Source of the DNA: Craterostigma plantagineum
Taxonomy: Eukaryota > Streptophyta > Magnoliopsida > Lamiales > Linderniaceae
NCBI GenBank assembly: GCA_027422505.1
Contig: JAPQWV010000302.1
Location: 248,001-312,000 of the forward strand
DNA length: 64,000 bases
Reading direction: 5' to 3'
The translations under genes were made by a program, and so were the position numbers. Of the stretch, positions 11,124 to 23,084 are shown piece by piece (the stretch's first letter is position 1; each line of letters opens with the position of its first letter). Below the pieces are notes generated by a model that was given only the letters and a program-made list of their open reading frames with translations, made no database searches and was not told the DNA's origin.

Positions 11124-11652
11124 CATGTATTGTAAGTTTGATTACATTCCCGCGCTATTTTTATTGAGTTGCTATTGCAGTCGTTAAATTGCTATATTCG
11201 GCGACACAATGCAAGTTAATTACTTTTGCGGAAAAGGTGCTATATATTTCTGGAAAAAAAAAGGAGAAAATACAAAAAGGGCAAACGGATCAATCTTTTT
11301 TGTGATAAAGTTGTACACCTGTAAAAATAGTCGAGCTCGAGCACTTCATAGATTTGTCTATACTTAATTGTACTTAATCCGACAGACAACTAAAACTGAA
11401 AACCCATGTAGGGTTAGGTAGGTGTTTGAGTTCCTTTTGACCAAACTATTCCATCTGTGCATCTCCCAACTAACGCAACCCTCCTCTTGTCTGGTTTCTC
11501 TACTTTCCCTTTTTTGCATTCTTGAATCTTTTGGATATGTGTTAAGATTGCCTTCGTCTCTCTCTCTCTGGGGCGAGGGGGAGGGCAGGAGAAGAACAAG
11601 AGCATAAATAATAAAAATTGAGAAAAAAATTTAAAAATTGAAAAATTGAGGT
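11124..11652. other. Upstream region of the GGT pseudogene
   Basis: No coding sequence recognised. A CT-rich tract (TCTCTCTCTCTCTGG at about 11557) and A-rich DNA precede the first GGT exon. Confidence 0.4.
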
Positions 11653-14143
11653 TTGGGATCGATTGCCATTGCAGGTGTGGGCGTTGTAGGGGCTAAACAG
11701 GTCGAAAACCCATGGACGAGCAAGCCTAAAGCCGCCGACGATTGGCGGTGTTCGGCGGTCGGCGTAGCCTTCCTCACAAAGGGCAGCCACGCCGTCGACG
11801 CTGCAGTTGCAACCGCCCTCTGCCTCGGCGTTGTGAGCCCCACATCGAGCGGCATAGGCGGCGGTGGCTTTATGGTCGTCAGAGATTCCGAATTGCAAGA
11901 AACCACTGCCTTCAACATGAGAGAGAAAGCACCTTCAGCTTCTTCAAGAGTAAGTGACCTTACTCCCTTCAATTTATTTCGTTCATACATACGAAATTGC
12001 CTCAATTAAATTATGCCGCAAATTTGCAAACGGATATGTATGCCAACAATCCAAAGAGAAAGTCCACGGGACCCATGTCTTTGGGCGTGCCAGGCGAGCT
12101 AGCGGGGCTTCGCTCCGCGTGGGAAATGCACGGACGCATTCCTTGGAGGGATTTGTTCGAGCCCGCGATTAAGTTTGCCAAGGAACGGTTCGAAATAAGC
12201 CCTTTTACGGGATATTACTTGGAAGATTCGAGGAAGAGTGTAATGGACGACCCTGGCTTACGACAAGTATTTACGAGGGACGAGAAGGAGCTTTTGAAGG
12301 CCGGCGATCTATGCTTCAACGTTGAGCTTGGCAATACTTTAGAGGACATTGCAGAGCACGGGCCCGGGGCGCTGTACGGCGGACCTATCGGCAAAAAACT
12401 CGTCGGAGAGGTGCGAAAAGCAGGTGGGATCTTGACCATGTCCGACTTGGAAAACTATGGAGCTGAAGTAAGTGAAGCTTTATGGACGCATGCTTTTGGG
12501 TACGAGATATTAACTGTGTCGCCTCCGTCTAGCGGAGGATTAAGCGTCGGTTTGGTGAGTCTTTTTTATGCGTTTCTCCCATTTAAGCTTGGCAATGGGG
12601 TGAGTTTTCCCCGTTCTCTATGGGGATCCGCCCCGAATGGGGTGGCGATTCTGCGCTTTTCACTCCCCGTGGGGAATAATGGGGAAAATTTGCTGCCCCG
12701 CCCTATTGCCAAGCCTACTCCCATTTAAACGGCCATCGAATTTCATTCTCATGCGTTGCTTAATTGTCGTTGTTTGGGTACAGGTCTTAAATGTGTTGGA
12801 TGGTTATAAAAGCAAAGACGATGCAGAGGGCTTGCATCGTCAGGCAGAAGCGATGAAGCACTCGTTTGCCAAGAGCATGAACTTGGGCGACGCAGCTTTC
12901 GAAGATATCGACGAAACCATGTCCAACATGCTTAGCCCTTTTTTTGCTGTTGAAATCAGACAAAAGATAGACGATCGCACTACGTTTAACGCCCAACACT
13001 ATAGGGCCGGGTTAGTTAGTTACTTCGTTAGTTGGTTAGCTAGGCTTTTAACTATGGCTGGATTTGATGATGGTTTAGCTTAATTATTTTGGTATTTACG
13101 TTATTTCTAGGTGGACTCAGTTCGTGGATCATGGGGCGAGCCACATCATAGTAGTCGATAACGATCGTAACGCGGTGTCGATGATGACTATGTTGATCCA
13201 TTGCTTCGGCAGTGGCATGCGCTCGGTTTCGACTGGGATCATCCTGAACAATCAAATGGATGATTTCTCTACGCCTACAGATGAAACCTTCGACGGTTTG
13301 CCACCTGCTGAGACTAATTTCATCGAACAGAATAAAAGACCTCTGTCTTCTATAGCCCCAATCATCGTGCTCAAGGTTACTTGAAACATCGATTTACTTA
13401 GTTTTTTTTCCGGGAGGATCAATGTTTTGAAACAAACTCCCGGGATAACCAATTTGCCAGAGCAATTGGATGCGGCGGTGGTTCGAACATTATCCCGGCC
13501 GTGGCCCAAGTCTTCATCAACTATTACGTCCAGGGAATGGAACCTTTAGAAGCTGTTCAAAGTCCAAGGATCTATCACTCGGTATGAATACACCATTATG
13601 TTTACACTGTGTTTAGCTTGAGGAAAGTAGGGTGGAAAAGAAATCGGAGAGAAAATGGTTTTCGTAAGTTTTTCTTTCGTTTTCTCACCATTTGGTGAGG
13701 AAATTAGTTTTCTTTTTCTCTACTAATTTCCGCAAGCCAAACATACCCTTAATGTTGTTAGGTGATGTACGAATCATCACGATAACATATTTAAGAAAAT
13801 TACACGTCTAAGGCTAGATCGTAAAGAAATAAGCCGAGACGTGAGGGGACATATTGGATATAAATTTTTAAAAATGGTACTCCCTACTGTAACTTAGCTA
13901 TTTGTAATATATTTGCATATAGGTGGATACTAGGGTTGTGTTGTATGAGAACTGGACAGTATACGACACGAGGCGTTTCGAACTTTCTGAAGAAAAGAGA
14001 CATTCCCTTGAAAGAAGAGGACACATGCTTGAAGCTGTAGATGGTGGAGCAATATGTCAATTGGCGGTCATAACCTTACGGGGTCAGCGATCCCAGGAAA
14101 AGTGGTTATCGAGAAGCTGTATGGGTTGGTAAGAATAATGACC
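11653..14143 (+). pseudogene. Gamma-glutamyltransferase (GGT) pseudogene, 5' and central exons
   Basis: The exons read as a plant GGT, the enzyme that removes the gamma-glutamyl group of glutathione in apoplast or vacuole. Landmarks are AVDAAVATALCLGVVSP and SGIGGGGF (exon 1, 11653-11950), MSLGVPGELAGL and PPSSGG (to ~12555), the exon at 12784-13015 with FAKSMNLGD, WTQFVDHGASH and FGSGMRSVSTGIILNN and RPLSSIAP (13111-13377), AIGCGGGSNIIP (~13465-13580), and WTVYDTRRFE (from 13923). The catalytic nucleophile, the Thr of the family motif D-x-G-T-S-H, is Ala here (DHGASH). Intron 1 has a GTAAGT donor at 11951 but no AG at all before the expected exon 2 start, where TTTGCAAACG replaces a likely CAG. 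The exon near 13450 also lacks a clean AG. A one-base shift near 14080 separates AICQLAV from GVSDPRKSG. Two transposons interrupt the gene. It is inactive as an enzyme. Confidence 0.85.
12584..12717. mobile_element. 134-bp hAT MITE in a GGT intron
   Basis: Terminal repeats TAAGCTTGGCAATGGGG and, reversed, TAGGCTTGGCAATAGGG, flanked by perfect 8-bp duplications CTCCCATT (12576-12583 and 12718-12725). The interior contains GGGGAAAA and CCCCGT runs. It lies within the intron between the exons ending near 12555 and starting at 12784. Confidence 0.85.
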
Positions 14144-14314
14144 TGTGAAAATAGGTATAATATTTTCCCTTAATCTATTCCTTGTACATCGTATGATATT
14201 TATACAAGAATACTACTCTCTACCTATCAACATTAATTACAAATAAAGTATACAATCAACACTATAATTAGGTCTCAATTATAGCCTAGAATAAAGCCTT
14301 AATTTATTCCATTA
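14144..14314 (-). repeat. Copia-1 3' LTR
   Basis: 171 bp, from TGTGAAAATAGG to TTATTCCATTA on the plus strand. It differs from the other LTR at only a few sites, for example the GGTCTCAATT/GAACCCCTCAATT region, implying a fairly recent insertion. Confidence 0.9.
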
Positions 14315-17300
14315 GCCCCCCTCAAGCAAGACGTGGGATGAGGACCAACTCGTAGCTTGGCACGAAAAAATTCAAATAGCGGACGATGAAGAGCTTTTGT
14401 AAAGATATCCGCAATTTGTAGGTCAGACGATATGAACTGTGTGTGTAAGCGCTTACTTGAAACAAGTTCACGAACAAAGTGAAAATCGATATCGATGTGC
14501 TTGGCGCGCTTGTGGGAACTCGGATTTTGACTTAGAAAAAGAGCACTACTATTGTCCGAATATAGAGTAGGACATGATTTAGGCTCGATGTGAAGCTCGC
14601 GAAGTAGCTGAAGCACGCAAACAATTTCTGAGGCTGCATTAGCAAGAGCGCGATATTCAGATTCACAACTTGAACGAGAAACCGTCGGCTGTTTCTTAGC
14701 ACTCCAGGAAACAAGATTTCCACCAAGAAAAATGGAGTATCCGTAGTCGATCATCTCGTTTCCACACAACGAGCCCAGTCAGCATCAGAATATGCAACGA
14801 GAGTAGGCGAAGAGCCACGAGTAAAAGATAGACCAAAAGCCGGTGTACTCTTCACGTAGCGAAGAATTCGCTTCACCACTTCAAAATGGTCAATAGTTGG
14901 ATTCTGCAGATGTTGACTGACCAGATTTACAGCAAAAGATAAATCAGGACGTGTAACGGTGAGGTATTGGAGAGCTCCAACCAAATATCGGTATAAGGTA
15001 GGATCATCAAAAAGCTTTCCATCGGTAGAAAGTTGACACCCCGCCTGTAAGGGAGTGGAAACAGGTTTGGCGTCTTCTAAAGATGCTCGCTTAAGTATGT
15101 CTCGAGCATATTTCGCCTGATTAAGAAAAATGCCCGAAGAAGTATAAGAAACCTCAAGTCCCAAGAAATAATTTAATTTTCCTAAGTCCTTAATGGCGAA
15201 CTCCTCACGAAGGCGAGTAATGAAGGCTCGCAAGTTTTCTGTTGAGTTTCCTGTCAGAATGAAATCATCGACATATACTAAAAGATATATAACTGATGAA
15301 CCACGGGATATAAATGAAGAGCGACGAGTCGGTACGACTGCAGATAAATCCAATACTCAAGAGAAAATCGCTGAGCCGTTGAAACCATGCACGAGGAGCT
15401 TGCTTTAGGCCGTATAAGGCCTTTTTAAGACGACAAACATGATTTGGAAACTTGGTATTAACAAATCCAGGTGGCTGCTCCATGAATACAGGTTTTGATA
15501 GAAACCGTTCAAAAAAGCATTTTTGACATCCAATTGATGAAGAGGCCAATTTTTCATTACTGCAATAGAAAGCACAATGCGAACTGTAGAAGCCCGAACC
15601 ACAGGACTAAAGGTATGAGAATAATCAAAACCCGGTAGTTGTGTGAAACCTTGAGCAACAAGACGAGCTTTATGACGATCAATCGATCCATCGGCTAAAA
15701 ACTTGGTTCGAAAAACCCATTTAGATCCCACAATATTGGTATTTGAAGGACGTGGAACAAGATCCCAAGTCTGATTAGATTGCAAAGCATCGAATTCTTC
15801 ATTCATAGCGGCAACCCATTCTGGTCGCTTTAATGCAGATTTGATCCCACGCGGTTCACTAACCGTAACAAGAGCATTGAAAAGGCGAGTACAAGCATAA
15901 TAAGTCAAATGCTTTGGTTTGAAGATACCTGACCGTGCCCGAGTTTGCATAGGATGAGTAGATGTAACGGGTTGTGGCTCGGCAAGAGATTCCACTTGGG
16001 TTGATGGACTAGGTTGTGTCAGTACTTCTGGTTCAACAATGTGTTCAGTAACATGCTCTATTGTCTGGTCCTGAGAGGCGAGCATAACAGGTGGAACAGA
16101 AGGCAACGACTTGAGCTGATCATCACAGATTGTGCAAAGTCGATGCTGAGAATTTTCGATCGAAATGTCCGGTGAACATGAGGGCTTGGGCAGTGGACCA
16201 ATCGCTCTTGTTGGTTCAAAGAACTCTGAAACAGGCAGAGAGTGTGAGCTTGACCTGTCATGAGAATCAGCGAACGAGAAAAAGGACTCGACAAATTTTG
16301 CATGTCGAGAGATATAAATGCGGAATGAAAGAGGATCGTAGCAACGAAAACCTTTATGTGAGCTGCTGTAACCCATAAAGACACAAGCTGTGCTTCGTGG
16401 CTCAAATTTATTTGCAGTGTAGTCTCGAAGACATGGATATACCCGACAACCGAAGGGATGAAAGTTATCAAAATTTGGAGCAGTTGAGAATAACAACTCA
16501 AACGGTGATTTTCCGCCTAACAATTTGGAGGGTAAACGGTTTATGACATACACGCCGCTGCTGAATGCCTCGACCCAAAACTTCATTGGAGTATGAGAAT
16601 GAAAAAGCATCGCAAGACCCGTTTCAGTAACATGCCTATGTTTTCGTTCTGCCCGTCCGTTTTGCGATGGAGTATAAGGACAAGAAAGAATGTGATGAAT
16701 GCCCGAATCACGAAAAAATTTCTGCACTTTATTGTTAGTAAATTCCGTTCCTCCATCACTGTGAAAAATCTTAATACGACGAGAAAACTGATTTTCAGCA
16801 AACGTAGAAAACTGAATCAATATGTCATAGAAGTCTGACTTTTGTCTTAACGGATAAAACCACGTGAATCTAGAGAAGTCATCCACGAAAATAGCATAAT
16901 ATCGAAAGCCAGAATCAGAACTAACAGGTGCAGGCCCCCACAGATCACAATGAACAATATCCAAAACAGAAGATGCTCGCTTATCATCTAAAATGAACGG
17001 CAATCTTTTATTCTTAGCTTTTTCACAAGAGTCACAAATGACAGGTTTGGGTAATAAAGCAGTAACAGATATGCTCCCAACTTTATTTAAATATGAAATT
17101 ACTTCGTAAGAAACGTGACCAAGGCGGGAATGCCATAATTCGAATGGGAGTACGAGTTGCCACCAATGCCGGATGAGGAATATCCAGTCTGTAAAGTCCA
17201 TTACTGCGCCTTCCTTGTGCCATTGTGTCCTGGCTGACCCGATGCTGAATCGTAAAATGATTATCAGTAAAAATAACATTTACGGGTAAATCCCTGGTTA

Positions 17301-18438
17301 ACTTGCTTACAGACAACAAATTTTTTGTGAGTCCAGGAACAACCAGTACGTCAGATAACGTAATAGAGGAATTCAAACGACAACATCCAACATGAGAAAT
17401 AGGCAACAATGCACCATTACCGACAACCACTGAATCCAAACCTGTGTATGGCAAAGTAGAATCCAAGTGAGTTGTATCCGGAGTCATATGCGACGATGCA
17501 CCTGTGTCTAAGTACCAATCAGAAGTTGAATGATCTGAAATGTTGCATGCCGCAGAGAAGGCTTCAGCGATATTGGCCGACGGAACGGCAATGTTACGAT
17601 TGAACCGATCAGGACAAACAGATGCGTAATGGCCATTTGTCCGACAAATCTGACAATGAGGTTGGCGCTTCTGACCATTACTACGACGTCCATTCTTTCC
17701 ACGACCGTAAGAGTTATTATTTGAGGGCGTACGAGAAGTATGAGGTGATGTCGGGATGGTCGCGGTAAAGGCAGCTTGAACTGGGATAGATGGCTCCATG
17801 GCTTGTTGAAACATTTCCCAAGCTTCGGCGTTGTTTTGCAAGTCAGCGAACGAGGGTAAAGGCGACATGGCCATCTGTGTAGCTGAAAAACTGGAAAAAG
17901 CCGGGCCCAAACCTTTCAAGAACAAGTGAATTTTGTCTGCATCTTCAAGATGGCACCCAATTGCTGATAATTGATCACAAACGAGCTTGAAGGAACGGCC
18001 GACTTCTGCCACGGATCCATCGCCTTTCGTAATCGTCTGGAGTTGACCTTTGAGACAAAACTCACGTGCTTTGGATTGATGGCTGAAGTGACTTTCCAAA
18101 GCCAGCCAAACAGATCGAGCGGAGGTACATCCGACTACGACGGACATGGCTTCTTCGGTTAACGAAGAGAAGATAAGACTCACTAGCCTACTATCATCGA
18201 CACGCCATGTCTGAAAGGCTGGATTTGGGTCGTTTTTGCCATTGATTTCGATCTCAGACGGTGGTGGAGAATGAGAGCCGTCAATGAAAGCGAGAAGGCC
18301 TTGGCCAACGAGAAGAGGATAGATTTGACTTCGCCACAGCAAATAGTTTGTTGATGATAGCTTAATAGTGAGCATATGAATTAAGGTTCCGTAGGGCAAT
18401 TGATCAGAAAGAGAGGAAGAGGAGCTTGAAGCAGCCAT
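14299..18438 (-). pseudogene. Copia-1 gag-pol polyprotein, frameshifted
   Basis: Reading from 18438 leftward: a UBN2-type gag, a CCHC zinc knuckle (CQICRTNGHYASVC, ~17640), the aspartic protease motif YLDTGASSHMT (~17500), the pre-integrase motif LWHSRLGH (~17130), integrase with CDLWGP, HSDGGTEF and the Glu in NGRAERK (~16970, 16770, 16650), reverse transcriptase with QLDVKNAFLNG and the YVDD box LLVYVDDFILTG (~15530, 15270), and RNase H with YSDADWA, SSCESEYRA and the final KHIDIDFHFV (~14780-14450). The catalytic residues are present, but the frame changes near 17200, 15410, 15340 and 14760, so no continuous polyprotein can be translated. Confidence 0.9.
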
Positions 18439-18492
18439 AACCGTGAAGATAAGCTATGGGAGAGAAGGGTTTTCGTTGTTAGTCTGATACCA

Positions 18493-18666
18493 TGTGAAAA
18501 TAGGTATAATATTTTCCCTTAATCTATTCCTTGTACATCGTATGATATTTATACAAGAATAATACTCTCTACCTATCAACATTAATTACAAATAAAGTAT
18601 ACAATCAATACTATAATTAGAACCCCTCAATTATAGCCTAGAATAAAGCCTTAATTTATTCCATTA
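18493..18666 (-). repeat. Copia-1 5' LTR
   Basis: 174 bp, matching 14144-14314 end to end. The iMet primer-binding site starts immediately inside it, at about 18492 on the minus strand. Confidence 0.9.
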
Positions 18667-18772
18667 TGACCCACCAGGGTTAAGCTTGGCGATCAGCTTA
18701 GCATTCCTCTTATCAGTCTTTATGGGAACATGCACGTTGGCAGTGGTTATGTTGTCGATGATATACGAGTGA
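18667..18772 (+). pseudogene. GGT 3' terminal segment displaced by Copia-1
   Basis: Bridging the copia insertion, the frame that carries GVSDPRKSG continues from 14143 into this segment for about 35 codons to a TGA at 18770-18772. The added tail is strongly hydrophobic (SLAISLAFLLSVFMGT and more). GGT proteins normally stop soon after the SDPRK motif, so the tail is either an unusual C-terminal extension or chance read-through beyond a lost stop codon. Confidence 0.4.
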
Positions 18773-19779
18773 TAAGTATACGGATGGTAGGGTATATGTT
18801 TTGGGCAATTATATATTTGTTTAAGTGAATCATTTATGTTGAATAATTATATGCTATTCTTAAACAGCAAATTCTGGCAGCCTTGAATGGATAAACAAAT
18901 ACTGAGAAACTATGAAGAAATATGATCTAATAATAATATTCCATATGTGAATTAACACATAGCACTATAACACATATGAAAAACTATGAAAAATGGATCG
19001 GTTTTTCATCTGCGAATTTCTCAAGGGAATAGGACATCCTTCACTATGGCCATCCACGAACTGCAGAGATCCGCTTGACGTGAGATGCGAGTTTACTTTC
19101 AGAATCAGGTCTCTTTTTTTTTTCTTTTCGTATAAACTTATCTTTATCGCTTCACTCTCGAAGCTCGCTGGCTAACTAAATAGTTTCGTTCGTCAACTTC
19201 AGTAAGGTCTTCAAGTACAAGTTCGTCCATTTGGGTGGCAATGAAGTGAATACTGGTTTAGGCTTTCGTTTTTCGTTGATTTTGTTTTCACCTCCTCAAA
19301 AGATAACGAACGGTCAGAATCAAGATTAAAGAGTCTTCTATCTTTCGTTAAAATTCCAGGTCTATCGACATAGTTTACCCCGTGATCTCAGAGGAATTCG
19401 AACCTGCCGTAAAAGTTTGATATCGCCGTTAAATCATATTTAAGTGCTAGAATTTTCTAAACGACTTCATTAATCACGCAAATGACGTAAAATTAATAAA
19501 TATAAACGAAGAAAATACGTTTATCACCCCTCGAAACCGGTGAGGTGAAGCTAGCCTCGCAACCAAATGATTCGTTACCCAGGTCTAGTTTAGCAATTAT
19601 TTACATAAGTGGGATTTTAGTCATTGTCTTCGATACATATGTATTGTAAAGGACATTATTATATAGAAGCAATTATTTACTTCTTCAATTCAAATCTCAA
19701 TCAATAGGTGTTTTAGCAAATCGAGGTTTTCGTGGAGAAAGTTGACTCTCCAATAAAGGTAATTTTCAAATGCAATGTG
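18773..19779. other. No recognised gene
   Basis: AT-rich sequence without a family match. A short open stretch at 18993-19130 (DRFFICEFLKGIGHPSLWP) looks exon-like but I cannot assign it. Confidence 0.4.
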
Positions 19780-20420
19780 ATGTACCCAAAAAATCGAGTC
19801 TCATGTAAAATGTACAGGATATTATTTCATATATAATAACGATGAATGTAGTACATTATTCTTATAAAGAGTAGCCCCTATGATCAAGGCAAGTAAGTAG
19901 GAAATAATCAAACAAATTAATATGAGATAATTAAGGGATTTATTATCTCAATGGATAATTAGATTATTTAATCAAGGGATTATTATCTCAATATTCCCCC
20001 TCAAGTTTGAGCATGGAGGTCTCGAGCCCAACTTGGAAAGAAGATCAAGAAACCGTTCACGTCCTAGGGCATTCGTGAAGAAATCAGCCAGTTCTGTAGC
20101 ATAAGATATAGGTTGGGTAATCAAAATCTTGGACTGTGATGTCGAATAAAATGGCAGTCGATATCAATGTGCTTTGTCCTTTCGTGAAACACTGGGTTAG
20201 CAACGATGTGCAAGGCTGCATTATTATCACAATAGAGCGGGACCGGAGCACATCGAGGAACCTACAATTCAGTGAGTAAGCGAACAAGCCACACAATCTC
20301 CCTAGCAGTAGACGCCATTGCTCGATATTATGCCTCTGCTGTGGAACGAAACACCACAGACTGTTTCTTGGAACGCCATGAAACGTGGGGAACTATACGC
20401 GTCATCGGATGATGAGTCGT
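19780..20420 (-). mobile_element. Copia-2: RNase H end plus 3' LTR fragment
   Basis: The minus strand gives a decayed copia RNase H C terminus ([34 protein letters not shown]) from 20400 to about 20080. A polypurine tract TTGAGGGGGAA follows at ~19996-20008, then an LTR-like stretch to about 19780 with a TATA-like TTTATAAGAAT. Several stops break the reading frame. The upstream part of the element is missing and the right side abuts an oppositely oriented copia fragment. The outer LTR edge is approximate. Confidence 0.65.
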
Positions 20421-20530
20421 ATTGCCTACGAGAGTTCACATCATTCACTCTATAGTGATGAGTGTGCGCGATTTGAGAAGTTCGCTTGCCTAAGCTTGCA
20501 ACTTCTTCTTTGCACACTTCCCTTTTGATA

Positions 20531-21008
20531 GGAATTGGGGTTGCTCCACACACATGACCGGGAAAGAAGCGACTGTTGAGCAACTACGTTGATAGGCCGG
20601 GTGAACTGGTGCGCTTTGGAAACAACAATGGAGCAAGAATTATTGGTTATGGAGATCTTATATACAATCGACTCACAATCAAGGAAGTTTCTCATGTTGA
20701 AGGGCTGACACACAACCTCTTATCAATAGGACAGTTCAATGACATCGGACTCCAAGTACTGTTTCAAAAGAGGACGTACAAAATTCTCAATGCTGATGGT
20801 GAAGAACTTCTCACGGGAATTCGCAAAATAAATCTTTATACCATCGACATTAGGACCGTCAGACCAAAAACAACCATCAGCCCGATGTCCAAAGCAACCT
20901 CAATTCAGAATAATCTATGGCACCAGCGGCTATCTCATCTTAATTTCAAGACTCTCAACAAGCTGTCAAATGAGAAACTAGCTCTTGGACTTCCGCCACT
21001 GAAACCAT
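20531..21008 (+). pseudogene. Copia-3: protease/pre-integrase fragment
   Basis: The plus-strand reading has CSTHMTGKE (the protease active-site region, with the D-S-G of the family changed to N-W-G), then VRFGNNNGARIIGYG, EGLTHNLLSIGQF and the GAG-pre-integrase motif LWHQRLSHLNFKTL, ending at a stop at 21008-21010. This matches the protease to integrase junction of Ty1/copia pol. Nothing of integrase proper, RT or RNase H follows. Confidence 0.8.
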
Positions 21009-21009
21009 A

Positions 21010-21363
21010 AAAGTAGAATATACATTGTAATTGTGCTTTGATTTTATTAGCAATGTTCGTAATTGGGGCTTTTGTTGTATTTGTCCTTAGTTTAGGAGTA
21101 GCTTGTATGTATACCAAGTTTGTTTGGTATAAATACTTATTGTACACATCGAATTGAATAGAAAAAGTTATTTAATTGATCCGAAAGGCTTGAATTCTGA
21201 ATTCTAGAGAGAGAAACTTGGAAAACTTTCTCACACTAAAAGCATTTCTCTCTCTCGCTCATCAAAGAAGGTTTTCGATCGAATTCTCATTCTTAACAAT
21301 TCTCATCGAAATACTTAGAATTGAAGTCTAGGATCTTAGAGTTGACAATATGAGGACCTAACA
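21010..21363 (+). repeat. Copia LTR with adjacent tRNA-Met primer-binding site
   Basis: A TATA-like GGTATAAATAC at about 21127 and an LTR end ...CCTAACA at 21363 are followed after two bases by the primer-binding site TGGTATCAGAGC (21366-21377), complementary to plant initiator tRNA-Met. The left LTR edge is not defined because no second copy is in the window. Confidence 0.6.
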
Positions 21364-21365
21364 AT

Positions 21366-22418
21366 TGGTATCAGAGCAGATTCGTTCTGTTTTGAATCGA
21401 AATTGTTAGAAATCGGATCGAATTTCATTTCTGAAACTGTTCCTTGCGAAGAACAGTTTTGGCGCGAAAATCAAATTCGTTCTGATAGCTCAAATTCTGT
21501 GATTATTTGATCTGATTTCGATGTTTCTGTGCTCGCTTAAGTGCTAGAAATACGACTAGATCGGTAGTGATTGAAACTTCGAATTAGAAGAATTCGTGAA
21601 TCTAGTAAGTCATTGTTCGCCGAAGAGCTTGTAGAACACGTTATGATTTTGACTAAATTCGACATATTTTGCTTCATGACGTGTTTAATCTTCTGTTCGT
21701 GTGTAATCAATAGCTAATTTCGATCAATTACCCGTAGTTTCGTTGATCAATTTGCAGTATTTGCTTGACTTTAGTATTAAATTCGTATTCTGTGATTAAT
21801 TGTGTAATTTCATTTTTTTTCGCTAAGTCTTCGATCAGATTAATTTCTCGATCGAAAACTATGTGCGAGAACTTTTCTCGGTCAGAATACGAAGTCAGCT
21901 ACTAAAGTCGCTGTCACTGAAAGCGATTTTAGTTGGAAAAATTTCTCGAGCATTATTCGGAGAAATGTTTTTTCGACGAGACTTATTTTGATTTTGCGCG
22001 CGTAAAGTTTCTCTCGAAAAACAATTTAAGTTTAAACTAGCGAAAATCATTGGCGCTCGAAAAACTTTTCCGGTCAACCGATTTATTTTTACTCAGTGAG
22101 AAATTTACTAATCGTACTCTTTCTCAAGGATCGAAATAAATTTACGCATCGGAAATATTTCTCGACCAAAAGATTTTGAGCATTTAGTTCGCTCGTCGCT
22201 GATAGTGTTTTACGCACGAGAACAGTAACTAATACATTTTATTTGGACGATATTATTTTTTTATCAAACTTTAAAGATTGAATCAACAATAATTCTCGAC
22301 TACTTTCGAATCAAACGCTACTAACTGATCTGTCACTTGTGTAGCACACTACATCGTTTCAAATCATCAAACAATGAACGAAGATCCTTAGTCAACTCAA
22401 CAAAAAAATTGGATGTGT
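21366..22418 (+). other. Untranslated leader of a copia-type element
   Basis: About 1 kb between the primer-binding site and a gag remnant, without coding sequence. It contains many TTCTCG/CGAGAA motifs (21830-22170), perhaps decayed leader repeats. Confidence 0.45.
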
Positions 22419-22677
22419 ACATGCTTGGAAATGATAACCGTCCGCCGACTCTCAAAAGAGGCGAATACACCGTGTGGCGCAGCATTTCATTGAGCTTAAG
22501 GATCAGGTAGAAAACCTTCTCTCTTCTCTTGAGGAACGACCGGCTCATTTTTGGGTCCCCGTGGCTGGCGACAACACTGTTGACCCTCTAGTTCCCGCCA
22601 CTAGGAGACTAAAAATCCAACGGTGTCTGACGCTGCCGCTCATTGATATGTCGGCATCATTTTCCCTAAATTTGTAA
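22419..22677 (+). pseudogene. Copia gag N-terminal fragment
   Basis: MLGNDNRPPTLKRGEYTVW is the typical start of a copia gag, and after a one-base shift the neighbouring frame continues HFIELKDQVENLLSSLEE to a stop at 22675. The remainder of the element is absent. Confidence 0.6.
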
Positions 22678-22689
22678 AAGCTCATATAT

Positions 22690-23005
22690 CTAAAATAATA
22701 TCAGCGCACACATATTTATGACCATGAAGAATGAATGTGTATGATAAAAGATTGAAAAAGAAATGGAAATCAATGAAATCCTTATTTTCTAAAAAATTAA
22801 TCACTAAATAATGCAACAACTCACACTCCAACAAACAATAAACGAATGAAACAACAAACAAACTTCGAAAACAGAGTTAATATCAACACATACATGTTTA
22901 TGACCACGAAGAATGAATGAATATGATAAAACATTGAAAAGGAAATGGAAATCAATGAAATCCTCATTTTCTAACAAATTAACCACTAAACAAACTCCAA
23001 CAAAC
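22690..23005. repeat. Imperfect tandem duplication, ~160-bp unit
   Basis: The block 22697-22850 (TTTATGACCATGAAGAATG through CTCCAACAAACAATAAACG) is repeated at 22890-23013 with substitutions and a small deletion. Confidence 0.75.
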
Positions 23006-23084
23006 AATTAAACGAATTCGGCCGGATGCAATATAAAAAAACTGAAATTAGCTAGTACCGCCTTTGTTACGGCAGTACTGAAAC

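Larger units (their letters stand above)
14144..18666 (-). mobile_element. Copia-1: Ty1/copia element inserted in the GGT pseudogene
   Basis: Two near-identical short LTRs (14144-14314 and 18493-18666) bound a minus-strand gag-pol, and the whole is flanked by the 5-bp duplication TGACC (14139-14143 and 18667-18671). The primer-binding site next to the right LTR reads TGGTATCAGA on the minus strand, complementary to initiator tRNA-Met, and the left LTR is preceded (minus strand) by the polypurine tract GAGGGGGGC. The 4.5-kb length and ~170-bp LTRs suggest an Ale/Retrofit-like lineage, which I infer from size only. The element is oriented opposite to the GGT pseudogene. Confidence 0.92.
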
